From the NCBI GenBank assembly GCA_002205965.3, contig NADL03000168.1:1-64000 (forward strand): a stretch of DNA of 64,000 nt. The letters run 5' to 3'. This DNA comes from Kappaphycus alvarezii. Lineage: Eukaryota; Rhodophyta; Florideophyceae; Gigartinales; Solieriaceae. This document shows, one piece after another, positions 40,541-50,625 of the stretch. How positions within the stretch are numbered: position 1 is the first letter of the stretch; each line of letters begins with the position of its first letter. Made by a program: the position numbers and the translations under genes. Under the pieces are notes generated by a model that made no database searches, had not been told where the DNA came from, and worked only from the letters and a program-made list of their open reading frames with translations.

Positions 40541-40679
40541 GAAACGATGGTATAGAAATTTTTCAGGAAAGAAAAAGATATAGGCTCAAAACATGGAAAG
40601 AAAGAGGAGGCCAAAGTAGCAATTCTTTCGTTATTTGATCATGCTTTCAGTAATATTCCAAGTTCAATGGTAATTCGGG

Positions 40680-40894
40680 AAGATACGAATAAATAATATA
40701 AACAGATGATGGGCTCGGGGTGCACTTCTCACCTCACCAGTAGTAGGTCTAATTCTACACCCTTCAAAAGAAAGACAAGATTCATACAAGTGGGTAATGA
40801 GGAAACACTAATGACAGAAGGGGTGGGTACTGTTAATGTATCAGCTACCATAAGAAGTCGTCGCGTGCAGATTGTTTTCAATGATGTTATATAA
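40680..40894 (+). pseudogene. copia2 protease
   Basis: MMGSGCTSHLTSSRSNSTPF corresponds to the copia protease active site, usually LDSGCTSH; here the catalytic Asp is Gly. The rest (TLMTEGVGTVNVSATIRSR) is preserved. The enzyme would be dead. Confidence 0.65.
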
Positions 40895-41059
40895 GCTCCT
40901 CAAATTTTTTATAACCTACTTCCAGTATCGAAAATCCTTAAAAAGGGATTTAAAATTGTTTTCGAAAGTGGTGAAGAAAATTCAATCGAAGGCGAGTGCG
41001 CTGTACAGGACAAGTCAAAAAATGAGGCCAAGTTGGTTGCTACGGAGAACACTAATGGA

Positions 41060-42120
41060 CTCTATGAAGCGATAATATCCGCTGACAAGAAGGCCGACTT
41101 TGAAGCTCGTGTAGTCAAAGGAGTTCCTGAGTACCAAGAACTATGACATAGAAGACTTGGCCATGTTATCGATACTACTTTCGCGCGATCAATTCCAATA
41201 TCAAAAAGGAGTTGACTTTGAAAAATGGCCTCGTTTACAAGGTGTATGTGAGGCATGTACAGTCGCTAAATCCGTACGGCATCCTCGAAAATATGTTCCA
41301 GATTTTCAAAAGGCATCAAATCCACTGGATCGTGTTCATTCAGACGTTTTTGGACCTGTTCGGGTAATATCGTTCTCAAACTTCCAATGTTTTGTCACTT
41401 TGATTGATGAGTACAGCCCATTTTCTATGGTAATATTTATGGAAAGGAAGAACCAAGTGGCTCATTTACTGAAAGAAATGATTATCGAATTGGGCATTCT
41501 GTTCAACAGCAGGGTGAAATCAATAACAGTGCTGAACCGGAAGGAAGTCAAGTTGTTGCGTTCAGACTATGGGGGTGAATACGTCTGTACTGTTCTAAAA
41601 TCATGGCTACAAAATCATGGAATAATACATGAGCTAACGACACCCTACTCATCGAGTTTAATGTTCGTGCCGAACGTTAAAGTCGCACTCTCCTTGATAT
41701 GGCTCGAACTATGATAATGAATGTATCCGGGAAAAATAGGGAACGATACTGAGCTGAGGCAGTAAATACTGCCAACTTTTTGATAAACCGTTTATATACG
41801 TACAGTAGTGAAGGTCATGCCACCCCCTATTAAATAATTTATGGACATCCGCCGTTCTTTCGAAAACTAAAAGCGTTTGGCTCCAGGGCCTTTATAAATA
41901 TTACTAAATCGAACCGCAAAGGAAGTTTTCCCCCGAGCTGAGGAAGTAATTATGGTCAGATACGAACGAGAGAACGACTACAGAATAATGGACCTTAATA
42001 ATGGCATGGTCAAAATATATAAAGATGCTGAATTTAATGAGAACGTTATAGGCTCGATGCCTGTCGACTGCAGGTCCATCAGGACTGGTAGAGTTTCGAT
42101 ATTACGTATCGGAATGGAAG
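41060..42120 (+). pseudogene. copia2 integrase
   Basis: HRRLGHVID and CEACTVAKS form the HHCC zinc domain (about 41150-41270). The core has DRVHSDVFGPV, LLRSDYGGEY and, in a shifted frame, VRAER where PQQNGVAER is usual. Downstream, TPYEIIYGHPPFFRKLKAFG-type text is partly readable near 41820-41900. The main open frame is 41157-41714. Confidence 0.7.
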
Positions 42121-43140
42121 ATGTCGATTTTATATTTGAAGCTGAACTACCTTCTTCAAAAAGTGTTAAGTGATGTTAACAAAGGATCAAACGGTCATCT
42201 GATTCAAGAGGATGATACTATAAAAAATGACGCTGAAATAACTTCAGATGAAGAAAATCAAGTTCAGATCTCAGAGCTAGATAGAATTATTTCCGAAGAT
42301 ATGCTAGAACGCGTTCCTATAATTAGGAAATCGAACCGGTCTAAGTTTGGTGTACCGCCGTCTAGATTGGGATTTAAAGGTGCCTGTCTCGTGACAGACT
42401 CCTTCTACCACCTACATTCAGAAATCTTGCCGTTCAAGTATAAAGAAGCAGCAAGTGGTCATAGTTCAAATCAATGGATAGATGCAATGAAGGAGGGAAT
42501 GTCTCTTCTGAATGAACATAAGACTTGGACATTAGTGAAGTTACCGAAAGACCGCAGATGTGTTCGAACTAAATGGGTTTTCGACGTTAAAACAAACTCT
42601 AAATGCCAGCTAGAAAGATATAGTGCACGTCTAGTTGCTATGGGATTTACGCAAGGACAACGTATTGATTACTTTGAAGTAGTTTAGCCGGTTGCGCGAT
42701 ACTCATCCTTTCGGTTACTAACGGCTATCTCAACCAGAAATGGATGGAAACGCACTATTCTCGATGTGTACAGGGCATTCCTAATTGCAGAACTTGCTGA
42801 AGAAATTTACGTTGCCCAACCGGAGGGTTTCGCTAAGGCCGGACAGGAGGATCATTTCTACCTACTAAATAAGGCACTGTACGGTTTAAAGCAGGCATCA
42901 AGAGCTTCGCGTGAGCTATTCAATTCATTTTCATTGGAATAAGCTCTACATCCGTCCCCTGGAGATGTTAGTCTATACTACCGCACAAGAGGTGACTCGT
43001 TTATACTTCTTCTTCTATACGTTGATGATATCATGATAACTGGTAATGATGACTCTGAAATTTCAAGTACAGTCAAGTTGATTTGTCAAAGATTTACTAT
43101 CCGCATCGTAGACGAGAATTATAAGTTTTTGGGGATCTCT
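42120..43140 (+). pseudogene. copia2 reverse transcriptase
   Basis: Copia RT order: WIDAMKEGMSLLNEHKTWTL, VRTKWVFDVK, YSARLVAMGFTQGQRIDYFE, then a stop (42685). It continues with VARYSSFRLLTAISTRNGWK, LDVYRAFLIAELAEEIYVAQ, YLLNKALYGLKQASRA, and the catalytic LLYVDDIMITGNDD near 43015-43050. Both catalytic Asp of YVDD are kept. In-frame stops at 42685 and 42940 inactivate it. Confidence 0.8.
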
Positions 43141-43141
43141 A

Positions 43142-43876
43142 TTGAAACTGGCCCAGGGTTACACAAAACTAAACCATGCACCACTTATTGATCGAATGTT
43201 ACGATACTTCAGTATGTCAGATTGTACTGTATCAGCAGTTCCACTCTCTCCTGTAATGGATTTAAGCATATCCGGACATGCCCGTGAGGGATGGAGCCGA
43301 AATGAATTGCATAAAACTCCGTTTCAGCAATTGGTTAGGTGTGTGCTACATCTTTCCAACCCAACCCGCCCAGATATTGCCTACGCTACGGGTTATTTCT
43401 CTCGTTTTATGCAAAACACTGACGATAAATTATGGAAGGCAGCTCAACAAGTTCTTCGTTCCCTGAAGAGTTCTAAGAATCTTGGAATTGTGTACTATGA
43501 TAATAAGGAACAATTCGAAGAAAATGACAGCATAGCTGGATACAGTGACTCAGACTGGGCGCAAGAGAAACCCGAGCGCAAATATGTAAGTAGATATTCA
43601 TTTAAGGTGTCTGGTGGGCTTATCGGCTGGCGTATCAAGAAGCAGAGCTGCGTTGCACATAGTTCTGTTGAAGCAAAACATATTGCTTTATCCCTTGCAA
43701 TAGGAGAAGTTCTTTGCCATAAAAAAATTCATTCTATTCTAAAAGCGACTGAAATGTCTACAAAGATAATAATTAAGGAAGACAACCAAGGATGTATCAA
43801 GCTTGCAGAGAATGGACCCATCACTGACAGGACTAAACATAAGATGTCAGATATCAGATTATTATTGACAATGTAA
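43142..43876 (+). CDS. copia2 RNase H and connection (open 244 codons)
   Basis: This frame covers the RT connection and RNase H: NPTRPDIAYATGYFSRFMQN, IAGYSDSDWAQE (Asp), SVEAKHIALSLAIGEVLCHK (Glu; the usual STAEAEY/F is SSVEAKH) and IIIKEDNQGCIKLAEN (Asp), ending DRTKHKMSDIRLLL. The ATG is internal to the polyprotein. It is the longest clean frame of copia2. Confidence 0.75.
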   Translation: MKLAQGYTKLNHAPLIDRMLRYFSMSDCTVSAVPLSPVMDLSISGHAREGWSRNELHKTPFQQLVRCVLHLSNPTRPDIAYATGYFSRFMQNTDDKLWKAAQQVLRSLKSSKNLGIVYYDNKEQFEENDSIAGYSDSDWAQEKPERKYVSRYSFKVSGGLIGWRIKKQSCVAHSSVEAKHIALSLAIGEVLCHKKIHSILKATEMSTKIIIKEDNQGCIKLAENGPITDRTKHKMSDIRLLLTM

Positions 43877-44013
43877 AAGAAAGTTATAAGCGAATTGAAG
43901 TGCGTCGTCCCTACCTCAGAAGCGCTCGCGGATATTTTGATAAAAGCATCAACAAGAGCAAACTTTGAAAAACTGGCTATAAAGTGGAATGAAGTAATGG
44001 ATGTTTTACCTTT

Positions 44014-44022
44014 GAGAGGGGG
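44014..44022 (+). promoter_or_regulatory. copia2 polypurine tract
   Basis: GAGAGGGGG sits directly before the 3' LTR (TGTTACAG at 44023). Confidence 0.75.
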
Positions 44023-44295
44023 TGTTACAGTACAAAGGTAATACTAAATCAACGAGCAGTTGTACTCTATATGCTTTAACAAAATGCAGCACTATGCATT
44101 TATAGTTGCACTCTATGTGCTGTAGCAAAATACAGCACTATGCGTTTATATTTTAGTGCGTTAGCTGAGTTTATCTTTGTATAACACTTTGTTAAGATAC
44201 TCTTATCCATCTTGTATATAATGGTCTGCGGTATCTACGACCTTTGTGATAAAGGGTAAAAACCTACGGACGATAACCATAACCACTGTGCAACA
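44023..44295 (+). repeat. copia2 3' LTR
   Basis: It is the uninterrupted 273-bp LTR. It differs from the 5' LTR by scattered substitutions, so the insertion is not recent. It is followed by ACCGC, the target duplication. Confidence 0.9.
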
Positions 44296-45000
44296 ACCGC
44301 CGGAAGGGAGAGACATTATCGCCCTTCGCCAAGACGGAAACGCAGAAGCCGTCTGTTAGTGAGAGTAAGCGCGGAAATCCAACTTCCTCCAATGTAAATC
44401 AGCCAGGGAAGCCTAGGGAGGAGGTCGACAGTTCGACGCAAATGAAGGGGAGCATTCTCGCCGCCGCCACCGAGGAGCAGCTAAGAAGGGAAGCAAAGTG
44501 CTACAAGTGCCGGAAACTGTGGAATGTAAGGCACAATTGCGATCAAGAAGTCCGCGAGGAGCCAAAAGCCGCGTACCTACGGGTACCGCCGCTCCTAGCT
44601 CTCTTGTAATTCGCCGTGGATAGCGCGAACCTGCAGGGCGCTGACGCGGAACTAAGAGCATTGATGGGATACGACGAGCATGACGTGGAGGCGTCCCTGC
44701 TAGAAAGCATAGTGCAATCCAAGTGGCTCGATGATTCGACACCCAGCGCGTGTCGGTAGCTCCCGAAGACTCCCCAGAACAACTGTACATCCCATTGCAG
44801 ATTGAAGGAGTCGAAGGATGGGCAATGGTGAACTCCGGAGCCACGTCCAATTCATCTCGACGTAATTCGCAGCTAAGCCCGGCGTTGTCTTGCCAGACGT
44901 ATCCGGGAAAATCCATGACGTGCGCGAAAAGATCATGTAGCGGACGGTCCTTGCAACAGTCGTGCTATTTCATGTTCCGTAACAACTTCGCTGACTGCTG
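44296..45000 (+). pseudogene. Chromovirus zinc knuckle and protease
   Basis: In the gag frame, ILAAATEEQLRREAKCYKCR and HNCDQE form the zinc knuckle (about 44460-44545). The protease follows with EQLYIPLQIEGVEGWAMVNS and GATSNSS; the catalytic DSG is NSG here (Asp to Asn). Frames are broken at about 44610 and 44760. Confidence 0.65.
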
Positions 45001-45189
45001 AGCTGATGCAAATGCCTGCGGGGCGCGACATGATCACAGGCCTTCCACATTTCTCTGCGTTTGAGTACTCTATCAAAGGAATAAATCACCTCCTCTACCA
45101 CTCTGTCGACAGCGATCAACCTACTCCAGACCCCGTACTTGAGTAACGCGAGGAAAGGTTCGAATCCAGAAACAGTGCCGGAGATGTAT

Positions 45190-46210
45190 CCTCTGAAATG
45201 GACGAAGCGATGCAGCTCAGCGAAACTATCCCATTATCCACTGTTTGCACCCACCCCCTCGCTTTATTGCAGGTCTGGCCCTCTTGCACAACCCCAATTT
45301 GGTCTCGGGTGATCTTTTTCTCCCACAATGACGAGCATCGTGTCGACGCAGAGATAAGTCGTTGGCTGTCCGCTAGAGTTATCGAAGCAGCCCAGCCCGA
45401 ATTTGCTAACTCGTTCCCAATTCTCAGCGTTCCCAAGAAAGATAGAGACGGAAGAAAAGTCAAAGTGCGACCTTGCAACAATAATCACCGTCTCAACGCA
45501 CCTCTTTCGGACTCTTAATGCCCTCTGTCCGCGGAATCAACTGCATCCAGGACATCTTGGACGCAGTGGGTTCTTTCTCAGAGCCGGACGCGGTCTTCTC
45601 AACATTGGATATCATGGATGGCTAATTTAGGTTCCCGATCCCGTAGGAAGACCGCAACGGGGTAGACTTTCGCTGAAGGGGCTCGCACTATCGCATGTAG
45701 GCGGCGCCGTTCGGTATAAAGATGATGCCAGCCAAATTCCAACAGCTCATGGGCAAGATTCTTGGACATCTGAGTTACCTCGCGTTCTACATAGATGATA
45801 TCATCATTTTTAAAAGAAACATGACGGAGTACCCAGAGCAAGTCCGACACGTTCTTGACGTGTTCAAAAGCTGGGATATACCAGTCAGAGTAGACTTATG
45901 GAGCTTTGGTCAGAAGATTGTTCGCGTCCTGGGCTTCTTTGTTTCCGGAGAGGGTATGCAAAAAAGACCCCTCCAAAGTAGAAGCTATTGGCAAGTCGGA
46001 ACGTCCGCAAACACGCAAACAGCTTCTCAGTTTTCTAAGAACGGCGAACTACTATCGCCAATCCATTCCCCGTTTCTGCGATGTCTCAAAACTCCTCGAT
46101 TCCGCCCGAAAGGGCAGGGGATCGATCACCTGGACAAAGAAATTGGAAGACTTTTTTGAGGCCATCAGAACCAAGATGGCAGAGAAGATAACTTTGGCAT
46201 AGCACCATGA
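45190..46210 (+). pseudogene. Chromovirus reverse transcriptase
   Basis: The fingers give RVIEAAQPEFANSFPILSVP and KKDRDGRKVKVRPCNN. The palm gives FAFYIDDIII-type text (AFYIDDIIIFKRNM at about 45780-45815) with both catalytic Asp. The connection has KQLLSFLRTANYYRQSIPRF (46005-46075). The part between (45500-45720) is shifted or lost. Confidence 0.75.
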
Positions 46211-46249
46211 CAATGAGGGGTATCTTCTAGGAACAAAAGCTTCTGGTTA

Positions 46250-46590
46250 CGGCCTCGTCACCTGACTAGAGCAGAAATCGGGCGGAACGGCAATTGATTT
46301 CATTGCATTTGCCTCTCGCTCACTTTCGAAGTCAGAAAAAAAACTACGACGCAACAAAGAAGGAGCTGTTCGCTATCGTCTGGACGTTGGGCCAATTAAG
46401 GTGCTATATTCTGGGCAGGAAGTTTACGCTGTTCACAAAAAATCGTGCTCTGACCTTCCTGCACAGCCAGAGATCTCTCAGACCCATGATGGCGCAGTGG
46501 TTCGACAGCATTGCACATTAAAACTTCGTTGTAGTCCACCTACCGGGACCACACAACGACCTGGCCGATGCACTTAATAGGATGATGCGA
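46250..46590 (+). pseudogene. Chromovirus RNase H
   Basis: DFIAFASRSLSKSEKNYDATKKELFAIVW-type text (46294-46521) keeps KNYDATKKELFAIVWTLGQL (catalytic Glu). LFTKNRALTFLHSQ has Lys in place of the usual Asp (TDNRAL). It ends LPGPHNDLADALNRM near 46575. Confidence 0.7.
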
Positions 46591-46639
46591 AGCGTCACCT
46601 TGGCAAGCCTTACGGTTGAGCAGCTCGTCAGAAAGCCGT

Positions 46640-47560
46640 CTCTGCCATCTGCAGGGGCTAGGCGCACCTTTGTCGAGCGGGCGGACGCTTTGGGGCACTT
46701 CAGAGAACTAGAAGTGTTTAGGAAGCTGCGGAACGATGGATACTGGTAGAAAGGAATCCACGAAGATATCAGGGAAGAGTCTGTATCTTGCATGCCGTGT
46801 CTGCGTTAAAACATTCAAAGTCGAGGCTTCCAACCAATGAAGCCTGTGATCGCCGAGCTACAATGGGGTCACATCGCCGTCGATTTGATAACGTCCATGC
46901 CTATCTCCGACAGCAGTCACAATACTATACTGATCGTAGTGTGCCTGATGACTAAGATCGCAGTCTTGCGGACCCTACAGAGTAAGGAAATGGAGCGCTT
47001 TTCTCGCTCTTTACCGGAAGTCCTTTTTATATTTGGTGGACTCAAGGTCATTCAATCGGACAACGGGGCGTAGTTCGTCAATGACCTCATTAAACAACTC
47101 ACGACGTTTAACGTGATCGACCACTGAACCATATCACTCTACAATCCAGGCGCTAATGGGGCCGTTGAGCACGTAATAGGCATTGCGAGACGATGCTGTT
47201 GAAAGAACTCGACGGGGCAACTCACAGATGGAAGAAAAACGTCCCATCGTTCACTTGGCGTACAACTGCAAGGTTGGGTCCTTAACATCATCTGCGCTCT
47301 TTTTCTCATATTTGCATGGGAATGAACGGGTTTGAGAAGTTCTGGAAAACAGCTCCAGCTTCCCCATTTAAGTTGCAGTTATGGCGGGCACACCAGGAGA
47401 ATTTCGTTAAGAATATTTCCCCAGCTGTGACGAAAAGAGTCAAACGCATCAAGAAGAAAGACGAGAATTATTATGCCGCCGGCAGTCACTTGATAATCGA
47501 AGACGCGTTTCCCTCAGGCGCGTCGGTGATGATATACAAAGTCAAAATGGAGTCCAAATA
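46640..47560 (+). pseudogene. Chromovirus integrase
   Basis: The zinc domain ends with CMPCLR (about 46790). The core has HIAVDLITSMPISDSSHNTI (Asp; the frame from 46837 is open for 78 codons), KVIQSDNGA followed by a stop (Asp), and GANGAVEHVIGIARR (Glu). Frameshifts follow; a late open piece is 47316-47561. Confidence 0.7.
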
Positions 47561-47739
47561 GGACGATAGGTTTGAAGACCCTTTCATCGTTGTGCGTAAG
47601 AACGGAGGAGGGGCTTATGTGCTGCGTTATGAACTTGGCAAAATGAAACGCGCAGTTCCCCCAGGAAAGACCCTGAAGTTGGTCGCAAGAAATGGGAACA
47701 GTGCTGTAGTCAGCGAATCAACCTGCGAAGTGCGATAAT

Positions 47740-47890
47740 CACCGCACTGAACGGAATGTAAAGTTCAGCTACTACGTAGTCTGGAGGGATAGTAATATTC
47801 CACCTGAGTGGGAACCAGTTGAGAATTTCAACGATGCTCAGATCATACGACGTTACTTGAAGTCGGTCCGTCGACGAGGAGCGCGGAGTC
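47740..47890 (+). pseudogene. Chromovirus chromodomain
   Basis: KFSYYVVWRDSNIPPEWEPV then ENFNDAQIIRRYLKSV has the chromodomain pattern of aromatic residues (Y-x-V-x-W ... W-E-P ... N-F). Its place after the integrase defines a chromovirus. Such domains can steer insertion to marked chromatin; whether this one could is not known. Confidence 0.7.
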
Positions 47891-47920
47891 GTCCAGTTAG
47901 GCTGGACCTGGTGGGAGTAA

Positions 47921-48225
47921 TGTCACGACGAGAGCTTTTGATCTCCGTTTCGCTAGCAAGAATAGATGGAGCTCGCGCAATAGGAAATTAAGTGACTTGA
48001 ATTGTAGTCGACACAGTAAACATTTGCGCCCTGTGTTACAGTGCTCGTTCTGATATGAGATGTCACTCTGACTAGCGAGAGTGATATCGGTTGCTGTGTC
48101 GGTTCGGGGAGTACACTATCTAGCCGCCGACTAGAAAGATTGCTGGCGCCGCAGAAAAAATCGCCGATGGGGGCAGGCGTCTGATTGAACCTTTCCTGAG
48201 TTTCTGCTGCCAGTTAAGCACAATA
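47921..48225 (+). repeat. Chromovirus 3' LTR
   Basis: 305 bp, paired with 36684-36987. A purine-rich GGTGGGAGTAA precedes it. It is followed by TCATC and then right-unit sequence. Confidence 0.85.
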
Positions 48226-48445
48226 TCATCGAGTTTACTCGCTCTTCCTTTATTCTGCAGCAGGCTTGCTCGATTTATGTTTTTTGGCAGATTCTTGGCT
48301 ACAAAATTAGTCCAATTCGACAGTTCTTGTTTTCTTAATCCTTTTCTCAATTAATGAAGTCGTGTGACAGGATAATTTTCTTTCTCACCTTTGTCATGAA
48401 AAGTAAGCCTGAAACAATTTTTCTTCAGAATTAAAAATCACTGCA
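48226..48445 (+). repeat. End of right duplicated unit
   Basis: It matches 6143-6272 and then 17459-17545. Homology fades at about 48445, where AT-rich unique sequence begins. Confidence 0.7.
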
Positions 48446-50056
48446 GATGTTCTGTCTGGCTTTACTTTTAAATAACTCTCCTCCATATCGATTTTGAATT
48501 CCACTTTGTTCTCCGAATTTCGTTCGGAGATAATTCAGTTTTAGTTTCAAGGAAGATGGAACGAACCCACGACTGCAGTAAAGTCATATACTTTCAATTA
48601 TGCTAAGGAATTGAAAATTACAGAAAACCCCCTCCAGTCTAACCAGTATTAAAACTCTCGGTTACCACCACTCTGATTGGGGAGAAGAATTCTTGACGCC
48701 CGAGACGACTTTGTGTTAAGATACCGAGCACCAGGTGACCTATCAACATTAGGTATCCCTGTCGAACTCCTACAATACATATTCTTTGCGATGGTATCTC
48801 AACTGCGTGCAGAAATCCCTGGGGTCTCCAAAGATACATGTTTGACTTTATACGGCAAATATAGTGTAAAGTTAAATCCATTTATGTGTACAAGTGTATG
48901 TGGTTTTTATGCGAGCCAATGATGTAATTATCTTTTCATTTGAAGTGCGGTATCGCCTGCAATTCAATTTGAAATGTTGTAATGATCTTAATTTGGTGCG
49001 ACCTACGTCTAACTCAAAATTTAGTAAGAATAGGAAAGGGAAGCAAGCTATAATGTACAGTATTTGGACGATTCTGAAGAGATAAGTATCCCATACTTTA
49101 ATTACATCTAGTATTGCCTTCAAAAGATAAGAAATCACAAATAAAAAAGGAATACTGAGATAATTTTGGTAACCCCAATTTTTCAATTTGGTGTTGTATG
49201 TCGAAAAAAAATCGGTATATTGTATTCAAATATATTTTTTCATAGTGGAGCTCAAGTAAGATATTTCAAATCAGAAAGAAAAAGATTCGCAAACCTTTTT
49301 TGGCTTACCCAAATTCTAGCTTGTGTTTTCAGAGTCACCCAAAAAGATAAAGCTTCAGGCACTACCCAGCTATTCTAAATTAGTTCTAGTTTCTACATTT
49401 GAGTTATTGAGGTAACCGAGCAACATATTTTTCTTAGAATTCAACTAAGTATTCTGTTCACCCTCAGCAACAATATTTTGCCACTTTTGATCAGAGAAAT
49501 AAAACACAAGTAGTAATAATATGCCATGTCCGCTTTTTGATCAACAAGCATGAAGGGAATATAATGTTCACGTGAACACATTTATTGCTTTGAACTCAAA
49601 TCTACCTACTATCAGGCCGATTTTAAGATTTATGTAAGCACCTTAGTCAATTGTTAGTATATTTAAAATGTTAAGATAAAATCACCTCATTTATAAAACA
49701 TGCCCAGAGCAATATCAAAATGCTTCGAGATGAGTTATTAGCAATTAAACTCCGTCATTCAGTTTTTCTTGAAGTTTTTGATCTGTTTCTTTATTACCAA
49801 AATTATTTCGTTTGCAAAAAATCCATGAGAAATTATGTTGGTGAAGGGCCATGGGACCCATCACCGAAAATGTTCGTGCACGAATCTCGCCCGTTCGGAA
49901 TTGTATTTGAATGTGGACATTCAATGAAGCGCGGACTTCTAAATTTGTCCGTTGCCTAATGAAATTCATATGTGTCAAGCAAGGAACCGCTGGCTGCCGT
50001 TGCGACTACTTTGAATACATTAGATTGAGATGGGCGATTTTTGGTACATGCTGCAT
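48446..50056. other. AT-rich stretch, no gene recognised
   Basis: Short ORFs only. The frame 48677-48922 contains GIPVELLQYIFFAMV, faintly like an F-box core, but nothing else supports it. A segment at 49690-49840 recurs at 50396-50515. Confidence 0.4.
49690..49840. repeat. Dispersed AT-rich repeat, copy 1
   Basis: Shared text with 50396-50515: GAGTTATTAGCAATTAAACT, TTTGATCTGTTTCTTTATTA and CAAAAAATCCAT. The copies are moderately diverged. Nature unknown. Confidence 0.5.
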
Positions 50057-50062
50057 TTAATA

Positions 50063-50221
50063 GGACTAGGTGTGAAAGGAAAGTCCGAGTCCGGAGGGTA
50101 GAACATTATTCACTAACGAAACAAAGCAAACTACTGCTACGGCTCAGGTGAGAGTGTGGTTTGTGATCAAGAGCTGAAAGTAAATAGTGTTAAAGCACAA
50201 AGACTTCACCGTACCTCCTCC
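50063..50221 (+). ncRNA. Candidate compact RNase P (or MRP) type RNA
   Basis: Several motifs occur in the order of RNase P RNA. CR-I is GGAAAGTCCGAGTCCGG (50078-50094). CR-II-like is AAAGCAAAC (50123-50131) and CR-III-like is CAGGTGAGAGTGTGG (50145-50159). CR-IV-like is GAGCTGAAAGTAAATAG (50171-50187) and a weak CR-V-like is GCACAAAGAC (50195-50204). A closing helix is possible: GGA/AGGT/GTGAA (50063-50076) with TTCAC/ACCT/TCC (50205-50221). CAAAC at 50127-50131 can pair with GTTTG at 50159-50163. The weak point is CR-V and its P4 pairing, for which only about 4 bp can be drawn. It is short for a eukaryotic RNase P RNA. Confidence 0.4.
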
Positions 50222-50289
50222 ATTTGATTGGTCTCGAATCACACCGTAACCTTCCTAATTTCAGTCTGATATCAGTTTGACATCAAATT

Positions 50290-50625
50290 TGGTATCAAAA
50301 TTGAGTCCTAGCTTATAAAAGTACAATTCAAAAAAACAAGTCAATTATTAAACTCTTCAAAAATGTTTAGAGAAATTCGCTTCATTTTGAAAAAAATGCC
50401 ATGTCAATATGAAAATGTTTCAAGAAGTTTTTTAGCAATTAAACTCTTCAGATCAGCTTTTTTGAAGTTTTTGACCTGTTCTTTATTACTATAATATATT
50501 TTTCCAAAAAATCCATTAGCAGTGGTATCAAACTCGAGTCCTTACTTATAAAAGTACCATTCGAGAAAAACAAGTGATACAAATTCTGATCATTATTAGA
50601 GCTCCTTGAATAATCAAAATTTTGA
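50290..50625. repeat. Local direct repeat (~235-bp spacing)
   Basis: GGTATCAAAATTGAGTCCTA followed by TTATAAAAGTAC at 50291-50325 recurs as GGTATCAAACTCGAGTCCTT at 50524-50560. Between them lies the second copy of the 49690 repeat. Confidence 0.5.

Larger units (their letters stand above)
37891..44295 (+). mobile_element. Ty1/copia element (copia2) inside the chromovirus
   Basis: The LTRs start TGTTACAGTACAAAG and end CACTGTGCAACA. The 3' LTR is 44023-44295 (273 bp). The 5' LTR is 37891-38069 plus 39608-39701 (179 + 94 = 273 bp), split by a solo gypsy-family LTR. ACCGC is present at 37886-37890 and again at 44296-44300, an exact 5-bp duplication. The order gag, protease, integrase, RT, RNase H is Ty1/copia order. 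Stops and frameshifts are found throughout. Confidence 0.9.
36684..48225 (+). mobile_element. Chromovirus (Ty3/gypsy with chromodomain)
   Basis: It is inserted in the right unit, with LTRs of 304 and 305 bp starting TGTCATGCCGAGAGC and TGTCACGACGAGAGC. Flanks are CCATC (36679-36683) and TCATC (48226-48230), a 5-bp duplication with one change, and the left unit has the empty site near 6143. The order is gag, zinc knuckle, protease, RT, RNase H, integrase, chromodomain. It is split by the copia2 element at 37891-44295. It is unrelated at LTR level to gypsy1 and gypsy2. Many stops and frameshifts make it inactive. Confidence 0.85.

Noticed and set aside
48677-48922. 81-codon ORF with an F-box-like core (GIPVELLQYIF)
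   Set aside because: Only about 12 residues resemble the motif, there is no continuation and nothing upstream supports a start.
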